Source: Undibacterium_A arcticum
GTDB taxonomy: Bacteria > Pseudomonadota > Gammaproteobacteria > Burkholderiales > Burkholderiaceae_D
NCBI RefSeq assembly: GCF_042660705.1
Contig: NZ_JBHSUQ010000001.1
DNA length: 64,000 nt
Strand: one strand, 5' to 3'
Both the position numbers and the translations under genes were made by a program. Within the stretch, counting starts at the first letter, position 1. The number at the start of each line of letters is the position of its first letter. The notes beneath the pieces were generated by a model. The model was given only the letters and a program-made list of their open reading frames with translations, did no database searches and was not told the origin of the DNA. Below, in pieces: positions 56,938 through 64,000 of this stretch.

Positions 56938-58287
56938 ATGAAAGCCATACCTGCTGAACAGCTGATGCCGGCCAAGGAAGAAATATCCAACAAATTCTGG
57001 CCGCATGGCTGGTGGAAATTGATGGAAATGCGGGTTGGCGTAGTACCGTTACCGGTGTACTTGCTGTTGCTGGCATTGATGGCCGGATTTGTCGCCACAG
57101 GCAAAGTGCCGTCCGATATCTCGGTATCGATCGCGCTTCTGGCAGTGGGCGGTTTTTCTTGCGCAGAACTGGGTAAGCGGCTTCCCGTGATTCGGAATAT
57201 CGGCGCCGCGGCAATTTTTGCGACCTTCATTCCATCCTACCTGGCATACAAGCATCTTTTACCTGACATTGTTTTAAAGAACGTCGTCGATTTCACCAAG
57301 TCGACAAATTTTCTGTATTTATTCATTGCTTCGATCATTGTCGGTAGCATCTTGAGCATGGATAGAGCCGTGCTTATCAAAGGCTTCGTCAAGATTTTTG
57401 TGCCGCTTGCCGCCGGTTCCGTCGTGGCAGGGATCGTCGGCACAGCCGTCGGTACTGCGCTGGGCTTGGGCGCTTACCATAGCTTCTTTTACATAGTCGT
57501 TCCGATCATGGCCGGCGGTGTCGGCGAGGGTGCCATTCCGCTATCAATTGGCTATTCTGGAATCTTGCATCAGGCGCAGGGTGACGTCTTCGCGCAGGTT
57601 CTGCCGCCTGTAATGCTGGGCAGCCTGACCGCAATCATGCTCGCCGGCATGCTGAACTTTGTGGGCAAGAAATACCCGCATCTCACTGGCGATGGCCGTT
57701 TGCAGCCAGGCGAGCATGACGAATTGCATCCAGCGCAGGAAGAAATTTCCGGTCATATGGATGTCGCCCATCTTGCGGCCGCAGGCATTACGGCGATCTC
57801 GCTCTACATGTTTGGATTGATGTGTTACAAGCTGTTCGATTTCCCGGCGCCGGTCGCCATGCTGTTTATTGCCGTGATTTTCAAGCTGTCGCGTGCAGTG
57901 TCGCCGCAATTGGAGCAAGGCTCTTTCGTTGTCTACAAGTTCTTTTCCACTGCGGTGACCTATCCGTTGCTATTTGCCATCGGCGTATCGATGACGCCTT
58001 GGGACAAGCTGGTGTCCGCATTCAATGTGCTCAATCTGATTACCATCGTATCGACGGTTGCCACCTTGATGGCGACAGGTTTCGTGGTCGGGCGATGGCT
58101 GAACATGTATCCGATTGAAACAGCGATTGTAAATGCCTGCCACAGCGGCCAGGGCGGCACCGGCGACGTGGCGATTTTGACGGCCGCGAACCGCATGCAA
58201 ATGATGCCGTTTGCACAGATTGCGACACGCATTGGCGGCGCGATTGTCGTAACACTCACTCTGCTTGTCATGTCCCAGTTGAAATAA
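56938..58287 (+). CDS. 2-hydroxycarboxylate transporter family symporter (citrate/malate type)
   Basis: 449 residues with about eleven helices. Start MKAIPAEQLMPAKEEI has AAGGAG just upstream. The two family GGxG re-entrant motifs are in MAGGVGEGAIPLSIGYS and CHSGQGGTGDVAILTAANRM, and the arginine region near the end (ATRIGGAIVV) is present. CitS, CimH and MleP-like members carry citrate or malate with sodium ions or protons. The neighbouring NAD-isocitrate-dehydrogenase-like gene favours a tricarboxylate. Confidence 0.92.
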   Translation: MKAIPAEQLMPAKEEISNKFWPHGWWKLMEMRVGVVPLPVYLLLLALMAGFVATGKVPSDISVSIALLAVGGFSCAELGKRLPVIRNIGAAAIFATFIPSYLAYKHLLPDIVLKNVVDFTKSTNFLYLFIASIIVGSILSMDRAVLIKGFVKIFVPLAAGSVVAGIVGTAVGTALGLGAYHSFFYIVVPIMAGGVGEGAIPLSIGYSGILHQAQGDVFAQVLPPVMLGSLTAIMLAGMLNFVGKKYPHLTGDGRLQPGEHDELHPAQEEISGHMDVAHLAAAGITAISLYMFGLMCYKLFDFPAPVAMLFIAVIFKLSRAVSPQLEQGSFVVYKFFSTAVTYPLLFAIGVSMTPWDKLVSAFNVLNLITIVSTVATLMATGFVVGRWLNMYPIETAIVNACHSGQGGTGDVAILTAANRMQMMPFAQIATRIGGAIVVTLTLLVMSQLK

Positions 58288-58432
58288 GTGTCTGATGCAA
58301 ATTTTCGAGGCAGTCACATTTCAATGTTGACGTCGTTCCGCTCTACCATCAGGAACGCCCAGAAAATTTCCCGGAAGTCATATTGGCGGTCTTCGCCAAT
58401 TTATTCGATTAACGAGTTCTAAAAGAAACTCC

Positions 58433-59470
58433 ATGAAAAACACAATATTCACCCAAATTCCCGCAACGCTGATCCCCGGAGATGGTATCGGTCCAGAAGT
58501 GGTCGAGGCCACGGTCCAGATATTAGACGCTTTGGGATCTCCATTCTCCTGGGAAGTTCAACAGGCAGGAATGGCAGGCGTCAACAGTTGTGGCGACCCG
58601 TTGCCAGCGGCAACACTCGCGAGCATTCGCAAGAACAAACTGGCTCTCAAAGGACCATTAACCACGCCGATTGGCGAAGGCTTCCGATCCTCGAACGTGC
58701 GACTGCGTGAAGAGTTTCAACTCTATGCCAACGTAAGACCCGCACTGACTATTGTTCCTGGCCGTTACGAGAATATTGACTTGGTGCTTGTGCGGGAAAA
58801 CATAGGCGGATTTTATGTGGCGCACGAATACTATATTCCGGTCGGCGACGATCCGCGAGCAGTCGCTGTCTCTACCGGGGTTAATACACGAGATGCCTGT
58901 AAGCGGATTGCGCGATTCGCCTTTGAATATGCCGTAAAGAATGGCCGCAAGAAAATCACCGTTGTTCACAAGGCTAACATTCTGAAGGCGCTGACCGGCA
59001 TCTTTCTGGAAGCGGCTAGAGAAGTAGCGCGGGAATACGAGAATCAAGTGCAGATGAATGACATGATCGTCGATGCCTGTGCCATGCAGTTGGTGCTTAA
59101 CCCCTGGCAGTTCGACATGCTTTTATGCACAAATTTGTTCGGAGACATTCTTTCGGATCAGTTGGCAGGCTTAGTTGGCGGGCTTGGCATGGCACCCGGT
59201 GCGAATGTCGGTGACGACACTGCGATATTCGAAGCTGTGCACGGATCTGCGCCGGACATTGCCGGCAAGGGCATCGCCAATCCCATTTCTTTGATGCTCG
59301 CTTCAGGTCTGATGCTTGAGCATGTTGGCCGACATGACCTCGCCCAACGACTGCGCACTGCGATTACCGAGACACTTAATAAGGACCACATTCGTACCGG
59401 CGATCTTAAGGGCACGGCATCTACTCGCCAGTTTGCAGATTCCATTGTGCGTCGGCTTGAGACGATCTAG
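58433..59470 (+). CDS. NAD-dependent isocitrate dehydrogenase-like protein
   Basis: 345 residues of the isocitrate/isopropylmalate dehydrogenase superfamily. IPGDGIGPEVVEATVQIL, the substrate segment GEGFRSSNVRLREEFQLYANVRP, catalytic lysine in VVHKANILK, metal aspartates in NLFGDILSDQLAGLVGG and the NAD-binding GSAPDIAGKGIANP. The stretch VRENIGGFYVAHEYYIP departs from the usual VRENTEGLYVG-type wording, so substrate preference may differ. Homo-isocitrate or tartrate dehydrogenases are alternatives. It follows the citrate-type symporter by 145 bp. Confidence 0.87.
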   Translation: MKNTIFTQIPATLIPGDGIGPEVVEATVQILDALGSPFSWEVQQAGMAGVNSCGDPLPAATLASIRKNKLALKGPLTTPIGEGFRSSNVRLREEFQLYANVRPALTIVPGRYENIDLVLVRENIGGFYVAHEYYIPVGDDPRAVAVSTGVNTRDACKRIARFAFEYAVKNGRKKITVVHKANILKALTGIFLEAAREVAREYENQVQMNDMIVDACAMQLVLNPWQFDMLLCTNLFGDILSDQLAGLVGGLGMAPGANVGDDTAIFEAVHGSAPDIAGKGIANPISLMLASGLMLEHVGRHDLAQRLRTAITETLNKDHIRTGDLKGTASTRQFADSIVRRLETI

Positions 59471-59559
59471 TTTCGATCCGTCGAACTGTGCAGCGGCGGA
59501 ATGTGTCACCTTCGAGTTGATACGATCAAGGAACCTATTTTTAACACGCGTGGAGAATT

Positions 59560-60339
59560 ATGATGCCAACGGAACGTTTCGAGTTCTTAGGGGCTGAAGA
59601 GCAAAAACTTGCCGCTCGCCTCGATATTCCAGCTGGAGAAACGCGCGCGTACGCTTTGTTCGCCCATTGCTTCACAGGCGGGAAAGACATTCTCGCAGCT
59701 AGTCGGATTGGACAGGCACTCGCTGCGTGCGGCATCGCGGTGTTGCGCTTCGACTTTACCGGTTTAGGTGGAAGTGAGGGAGAGTTTGCTAATACTAATT
59801 TTTCCTCAAACCTGACTGATCTGATCGCAGCGGCAAATTATTTACGACAGGCATATCGAGCCCCGTCCCTGCTGATCGGGCATAGCCTGGGCGGTTCGGC
59901 CGTTCTTGCAGCAGCCTCAAAAATACCCGAGGTACGCGGTGTTGTTACCATCGGTGCACCAAGTGATCCAGCACATGTCAAGGAACAGTTCCGTGCGCAT
60001 CTAGATGAGATCCAGTCCAATGGCGAGGCCGAAGTTAAGCTCGGTGGACGGCCATTCTGAATCAAGCGACAGTTTCTCATCGACGCAGAGAAACAGCGAT
60101 TGTTACATAAGATTTCGGAGTTTGATGGGGCGTTGATGGTAATGCACTCGCCGCAAGATCAGACAGTCGCGGTGCAGAATGCGACTCATATTTTCAGCGT
60201 TGCGAAGCACCCGAAAAGCTTCGTATCCTTAGATGATGCAGATCATCTTCTTACTCGCAAAAGCGATGCCTTGTATGCAGCAAACGTCATTGCGGCATGG
60301 AGTGAGCGTTATATCATTGATGACACGAAAAGAGTCTAG
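59560..60339 (+). pseudogene. Alpha/beta hydrolase interrupted by an in-frame TGA
   Basis: Serine-hydrolase domain like that of the bifunctional hydrolase-OsmC proteins: FAHCFTGGKDILAASRI, FDFTGLGGSEGEF, the nucleophile elbow IGHSLGGSAVLAAAS, and after the break ALMVMHSPQDQTV with the acid and DDADHLLTRKSDA with the histidine. A TGA at 60058-60060 follows LGGRPF. The same frame continues with IKRQFLIDAEKQRLL, so the break is a nonsense codon rather than an indel. The OsmC half is absent. The truncated product would lack two triad residues. Confidence 0.75.
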
Positions 60340-60901
60340 CGAGGTTAACCCCTTGATTTTCTTGGTGACCCGGGACGGAATCTAATTACTGACATAAGGT
60401 TCCATCGGCTGCGCGCATCGGTTTTACTGACTACGTAACCGCACGCGTCCCGCGGATCAGCAAACTACGCAACTATCTCAAGTCAATTAGGGGGGCGCAG
60501 AGGAGTCACACCTTCGCACCCTCTTAGAACCTGTTTGCTATCCGCAGCCTCAGTTGTACTGACTTAGCCATCAGCAAAGTCGGTTTTGGGTAGCTTGGGC
60601 AGCGGAGAAACCGAAATTTATCGATGTAATTTTGCTCTTTTTGTAAACAATTAAGCGAGGCAGCACTTTTGTCGTCATTTAACTGAACGAGGCAGCGCAT
60701 GCGGACCTGACTTCTGATATGACATAAAGCTGAAGAATCAAGTTTCAAACCGGCACCAAATAAAATCGGCCACTAAGCCGCACTTGGTTTTTGAGGCTGC
60801 CCAAATTAGGTGGAATTTAATTGGACACCACTGATATGAAAACTATTGCAAGCCCTTTTCCGAACAAGTATGTTGCTCTAAAAAACTATCAGGAGACGAC
60901 C
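60340..60901. other. 562-bp region without a recognised gene
   Basis: A - strand frame of 74 codons (60524-60748) has no family match. AGAACCTGTTTGC at 60526 has the look of an insertion-sequence end but no partner end was found. Confidence 0.35.
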
Positions 60902-62016
60902 GTGCTGCGCTTTTTACCCTTGCTATTGAGCCTCATTCTGAGCAGTCTGAGCGCATTTGCCGCTACAGACAATAAGATCATCATCGGTCAGTCGGTAGAA
61001 TTATCCGGGCAGGCAACGGGCAGGGAAAACATGCTCGGTGCCCAACTGTATTTCAACCGGATCAATGCCCAGGGCGGCATTTATGGCCGGCAAATCGAAC
61101 TGATCAGTTACGACGACCAACGCGATCCGCGTAAAACCAAAGAAAACACTTTGAAGCTGATCAACGAGAGCCATGCGCTGGCGCTATTCGGCTATCGCAG
61201 CACGCCCACGGTCGAGGCGATATTGCCGCTGCTGGAAAAAAACAAGATCCCCTTGATCGCCCCTTTTTCTGGCGCGCAATCTCTGTACAAACCACTACAT
61301 CCCTATGTTTTCAACCTGCGTGCCAGCTATCAGGAAGAAGCGGCAAAAATGGTGGAGTCGCTGGCCACACTACAGATCAACAAAGTCGCCATCCTGCATC
61401 AGGACGACACATTCGGCAAGGATGGCTTGGCCGGATTTGAAAAAAACCTTGCAGCGCGGCAGCTCAAACCTGCCGTCATCGCCGAATACAGCCGCAAGGA
61501 TTTGAACGTCGCTGCGGCGGTCGCCAGTATCGCCGCCGCCAATCCGCAAGCGGTGCTGATGGCTTGCACGCCGAACGCCTGCGCCGATTTCATCAAAAAA
61601 TGCGGGCATCCGGTCATTCACCACAATTCATGATGCTCTCGAATGTCAATTCGGAAGAGTTCTTTGCCTCCCTTGGCAAGGATGGACGCGGCATCGGTGT
61701 CATGCAAGTCACGCCATCGCCGAACAACGTCGGTGTGACTGTCGTGCACGAGTTCCAGCGTGCGCTGAAGACAGCAAATCATCCGCCACCCGCCACCGAT
61801 GCAGTGGAGGAAGGGTTTATCGCCGCCAAACTGTTGGCCGAAGGTCTGCGCCGTGCTGGTGCCAATCCCAGCGCGGAAAAACTGGTGGCTGCGCTGGAAG
61901 CCATGCACGATGTCGATCTAGGGGGCGTGCTCGTCAACTATAGCGCCAGCAACCATGACGGTTCACATTTTGTGGAGTTGAGCATTGTCGGCCAAAATGG
62001 CAGACTGATTAGGTAG
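60902..62016 (+). CDS. Branched-chain-type ABC substrate-binding protein, frameshifted
   Basis: About 371 residues. I chose the GTG at 60902, with AGGAGA upstream, because it starts exactly at a signal peptide (LRFLPLLLSLILSSLSAFAA). KIIIGQSVELSGQATGRENMLGAQLYFNRIN and GGIYGRQIELISYDDQ are typical of the LivK-like family related to chemoreceptor-associated binding proteins. The frames join at the A run near 61596-61601 (ADFIKKMRASGHSPQFMML). No permease or ATPase adjoins it, so it may serve the importer at 28-35 kb or a distant one. Confidence 0.88.
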
Positions 62017-62378
62017 TACATCGCAGCAAATTGCTGATGTCTTTGCTAGTCTCACCATTGACCTCACTCTCGTTGGACTTGACTTTGTGTACGTGGGCAT
62101 TCGAGAGTAAGACGAGTCGCAGAGATCAAGACGACATCGTGCTCTACAGAGTAGGCAAGTTCAGGCGTGCGGCGGCGCGGGAGAAGCCGTTCAATCGGAC
62201 ATTCCGTGAATCGCGCATCCCTCGGCATGTCGTCATCATCGAGCGGCTCCGGCGTACACAGGCACGAAATTACCCGCGGAACGCGGACCCTGATTTCGCC
62301 CAGGCCAGTAGCGAAGTCGCGCGGCCGCCAATCCTTGATTCGGTGGTAAGTGCTGCAGTGCCGACAGCGTCGTCGCCT
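62017..62378. other. Region without a recognised gene upstream of the 98-bp element
   Basis: An open frame at 62031-62381 shows no family resemblance and its second half is rich in arginine. Not called as a gene. Confidence 0.35.
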
Positions 62379-62476
62379 TGACCTGCCCCCTTGAATTAGT
62401 ACGGCAAGAATGTAGAGTCTGCCCTTAGTGACCGCAGACTCTATGTCGATGCCGGACTAATTAGGGGAGCAGGTCA
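62379..62476. mobile_element. 98-bp palindromic mini-element with IS407-like ends
   Basis: The left end TGACCTGCCCCC...AATTAGTACGGCA and the right end, whose complement is TGACCTGCTCCCC...AATTAGTCCGGCA, form inverted repeats of about 27 bp. An inner hairpin AGAGTCTGC/GCAGACTCT makes the element nearly a full palindrome. It is flanked by GCCT on both sides, a 4-bp target duplication. TGACCTGC ends and 4-bp duplications fit the IS407 group of the IS3 family. No transposase is present. Confidence 0.8.
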
Positions 62477-62967
62477 GCCTGGCGTCATAGGCGTGGATCT
62501 GGTCCTGGGCAATTGCGCGCTGAAGGACGGCGAGTAGCTGGCGTGCCTCAGCGATTGACAAGCCAAAGTCTAGCGCGAGCGATGGGGTTCCCGTAGAAGC
62601 TCACCTTACGTAATCGCTGGGGTGGTGCCGATCGATTACGGCGCCGACAGCGACTTCGCTGCTGCTACCAACCAGGGAAGGCTGCCTGCAGCGCAATTGT
62701 TAGGTGCGGTGTCGAGACCTGGATTGCCTCTGCTGAACCAGTAAATAACGATAGATCGCAGCGTTGAACCGGAGTATTGCAAAACCGAGCGCGATCGTCG
62801 TAAACGTTGAGCAATTTAACGGCACTGGGCTAAACTGGGACCGGAAACGCCTAGGACATTCATAAATGGAATAACTTATATGTTGAACTGAAATTGGATA
62901 TATAGCTTGTCCTCCCCTATTCTGATATTGCAGTGCAGCAAAGCAGAATTCAGATAAGGAGTTCACC
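62477..62967. other. 491-bp region without a recognised gene
   Basis: Short frames only. The last 30 bases hold AAGGAG upstream of the next ATG. Composition is mixed and no repeat was recognised. Confidence 0.35.
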
Positions 62968-63342
62968 ATGTTTAGATTCCCTTTCACCGCCCATTCCCAA
63001 AACAGTGTTCAAGTCGCTAATGCAACAGGTGGGAGCAAAGACGGCACCGTGGGTCTGTTTGCCACTTTGTGGATGTTTTTCAAGCCCCTTGTAGTAGTGA
63101 AAACGCAGCGTCCTGAGTTACGCGATATCACCGCAGACGAATTGACAGAACAGCCTGCTAGCAGCGGCCCTTTTGTTAGTTTTTTCAAGCAGTTGGTGAA
63201 AAGTAGCGAGCGCAGAGAAGCGGAACGTCAGGAAGCCTACTTTGCTGAGTCGGTCGACATTTACGATCTAGAATACCGCATGCGCGCTCTTGATCGGAAA
63301 AACCAAACCAAGCCTACATGGTTGGTGATCCCGCCCAGCTGA
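62968..63342 (+). CDS. DUF3563-like protein
   Basis: 124 residues preceded by AAGGAG. The C-terminal part (REAERQEAYFAESVDIYDLEYRMRALDRK) matches the DUF3563 motif, normally a protein of 45-60 residues, here behind a longer N-terminal region of unclear origin (TLWMFFKPLVVV, SGPFVSFFKQLVKSS). The last residues (NQTKPTWLVIPPS) lead directly into the greB remnant and probably do not belong to the original protein. Function unknown. Confidence 0.65.
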   Translation: MFRFPFTAHSQNSVQVANATGGSKDGTVGLFATLWMFFKPLVVVKTQRPELRDITADELTEQPASSGPFVSFFKQLVKSSERREAERQEAYFAESVDIYDLEYRMRALDRKNQTKPTWLVIPPS

Positions 63343-63697
63343 AGAGAAAATAGAAGATGCCGCTGATCGGCTTGCTCGGCTGCGTGAGATTGATCGCCGC
63401 ATCCGGTTTTTAACCAAGCGCCTGGATATTGCCGAGGTAGTCGATCCAAGCGTACATCACGGTCACGACCAGGTTTTTTTCGGCGCTACCGTAACTTACG
63501 AAACCCAGGCGGGCGAAGAGCATGTGGTGACCATTGTCGGCATCGATGAAATTGATCCGTTGAACGGCAAGATTAGCTGGATTTCCCCTGTCGCACGAGC
63601 GCTCACCAAGGCGCGTGAAGGCGATTCGGTGATACTGCAAACCCCGGGGAGGATGGAAGAGTTGTCCATCCTTGAGGTGCAACATCCCGAGCCATAG
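63329..63697 (+). pseudogene. greB: 5'-truncated transcript cleavage factor GreB
   Basis: The open frame encodes LREIDRRIRFLTKRLDIAEVVDP, then VFFGATVTYE, IVGIDEIDPLNGKISWISPVARAL and ILQTPGRMEELSIL, which is the C-terminal FKBP-like half of GreB plus the last turn of the coiled coil. The N-terminal coiled-coil domain with its acidic tip, needed for RNA cleavage in RNA polymerase, is missing; the DUF3563-like gene lies there instead. Without it the factor cannot work. Assembly error or deletion could explain it. Confidence 0.72.
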
Positions 63698-63812
63698 TGC
63701 ATCACCTGTGACCAATAACTAGAATGATCGATGCGTCGGCGGCGCAGTCGTTACTGACTGTGACTGAGAAGATTTTCCCGTTGAAACAAAAGCAGATCAC
63801 TACACATTTTTT

Positions 63813-64000
63813 ATGGCTATTGTTTATTCCAGTTTGAACCATCCTTTGCGCGTGCCTTTGGCTGCAGAGGTGCACTCGCGTCCCTTCTTGCGCCTAGTCG
63901 CCCAGGAGAGCCTCACGCACCTGGCGGTCTATGATCGGGAAGGCAGCAATGCCAGTAGCTCCAATTCAGCTACGCAACACGCAATCCTGACGGCCTTGTG
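63813..64000 (+). CDS. DUF3422-family membrane protein, 5' part
   Basis: The first 62 codons MAIVYSSLNHPLRVPLAAEV, HSRPFLRLVAQESLTHLAVY match the start of the DUF3422 family, membrane-anchored proteins of about 430 residues in beta-proteobacteria. The gene runs out of the window. Function unknown. Confidence 0.85.
   Translation, partial: MAIVYSSLNHPLRVPLAAEVHSRPFLRLVAQESLTHLAVYDREGSNASSSNSATQHAILTAL

Noticed and set aside
60058..60060. Selenocysteine decoding of TGA
   Set aside because: The hydrolase family has no selenoprotein members and no SECIS-like hairpin was evident.
60524..60748. Possible transposase fragment
   Set aside because: No catalytic motif and no matching terminal repeat could be identified.

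Overview
The window looks like a chromosomal segment of a Burkholderiales betaproteobacterium, most likely Oxalobacteraceae (a Herbaspirillum/Collimonas-type genome). The reasons are a moderately high-GC sequence, Burkholderia-type porins, HcnABC-like D-hydroxyproline dehydrogenase genes, a TctD/TctE-type two-component pair and DUF2946, DUF3422 and DUF3563 family proteins. It opens inside gyrB, which in these bacteria usually lies close to the replication origin, and ends in the first codons of a DUF3422 gene. No rRNA, tRNA, CRISPR array, prophage or intact transposase gene was seen. Layout: gyrB end, a secreted metallo-beta-lactamase-fold hydrolase, a porin and a LysR regulator (0-5 kb); a decayed zone with a nonsense-interrupted capA, an isochorismatase-like hydrolase, a cupin protein, RDD and DUF427 proteins and gene relics (5-10 kb); a zinc/manganese-type uptake operon of a DUF2946 protein, an outer-membrane barrel, a ZnuA-like binding protein and a ZnuB-like permease, with no ATPase gene (10-14 kb); a 924-residue GGDEF-EAL protein (15-17.7 kb); a group of exported or membrane-anchored enzymes comprising a CzcE-like protein, a Tat-signal methyltransferase, an anchored alpha/beta hydrolase and a secreted FAD-oxidase fusion (18-24 kb); ycaO, and an ibpA-type small heat-shock gene behind a good candidate ROSE RNA thermometer (24-27 kb). 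From 28 to 42.6 kb lies a complete trans-4-hydroxy-proline catabolic locus. It contains a hydroxyproline 2-epimerase, a three-part D-hydroxyproline dehydrogenase, a pyrroline-4-hydroxy-2-carboxylate deaminase, an alpha-ketoglutarate semialdehyde dehydrogenase, a PAS-AraC regulator, and a branched-chain-type ABC importer with two binding proteins and a GntR regulator. Two cytochromes c follow and may accept the dehydrogenase electrons. Then come a hydrolase, azlCD, folE and tag (45-48.6 kb), a TctDE-like pair next to a porin and a NitT/TauT-type ABC importer (48.7-55 kb), an EAL protein, a citrate/malate-type symporter with an NAD-isocitrate dehydrogenase-like gene (56-59.5 kb), another amino-acid-type binding protein, and DUF3563 and greB remnants. 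Two features cut across the window. First, about twenty otherwise well-conserved genes are broken by one- or two-base indels, mostly within homopolymer runs and even in gyrB. This looks like uncorrected long-read sequence rather than mass gene decay, so I report these genes as single frameshifted CDSs. Second, at least three families of small non-autonomous mobile elements are present. One has 18-bp inverted ends and 10-bp target duplications (9.9 and 14.0 kb), one has AGGACTTACGCA-type ends (14.3, 30.8 and 34.0 kb, two of them inside the hydroxyproline/transport operon), and one is a 98-bp element with IS407-like ends and a 4-bp target duplication (62.4 kb).
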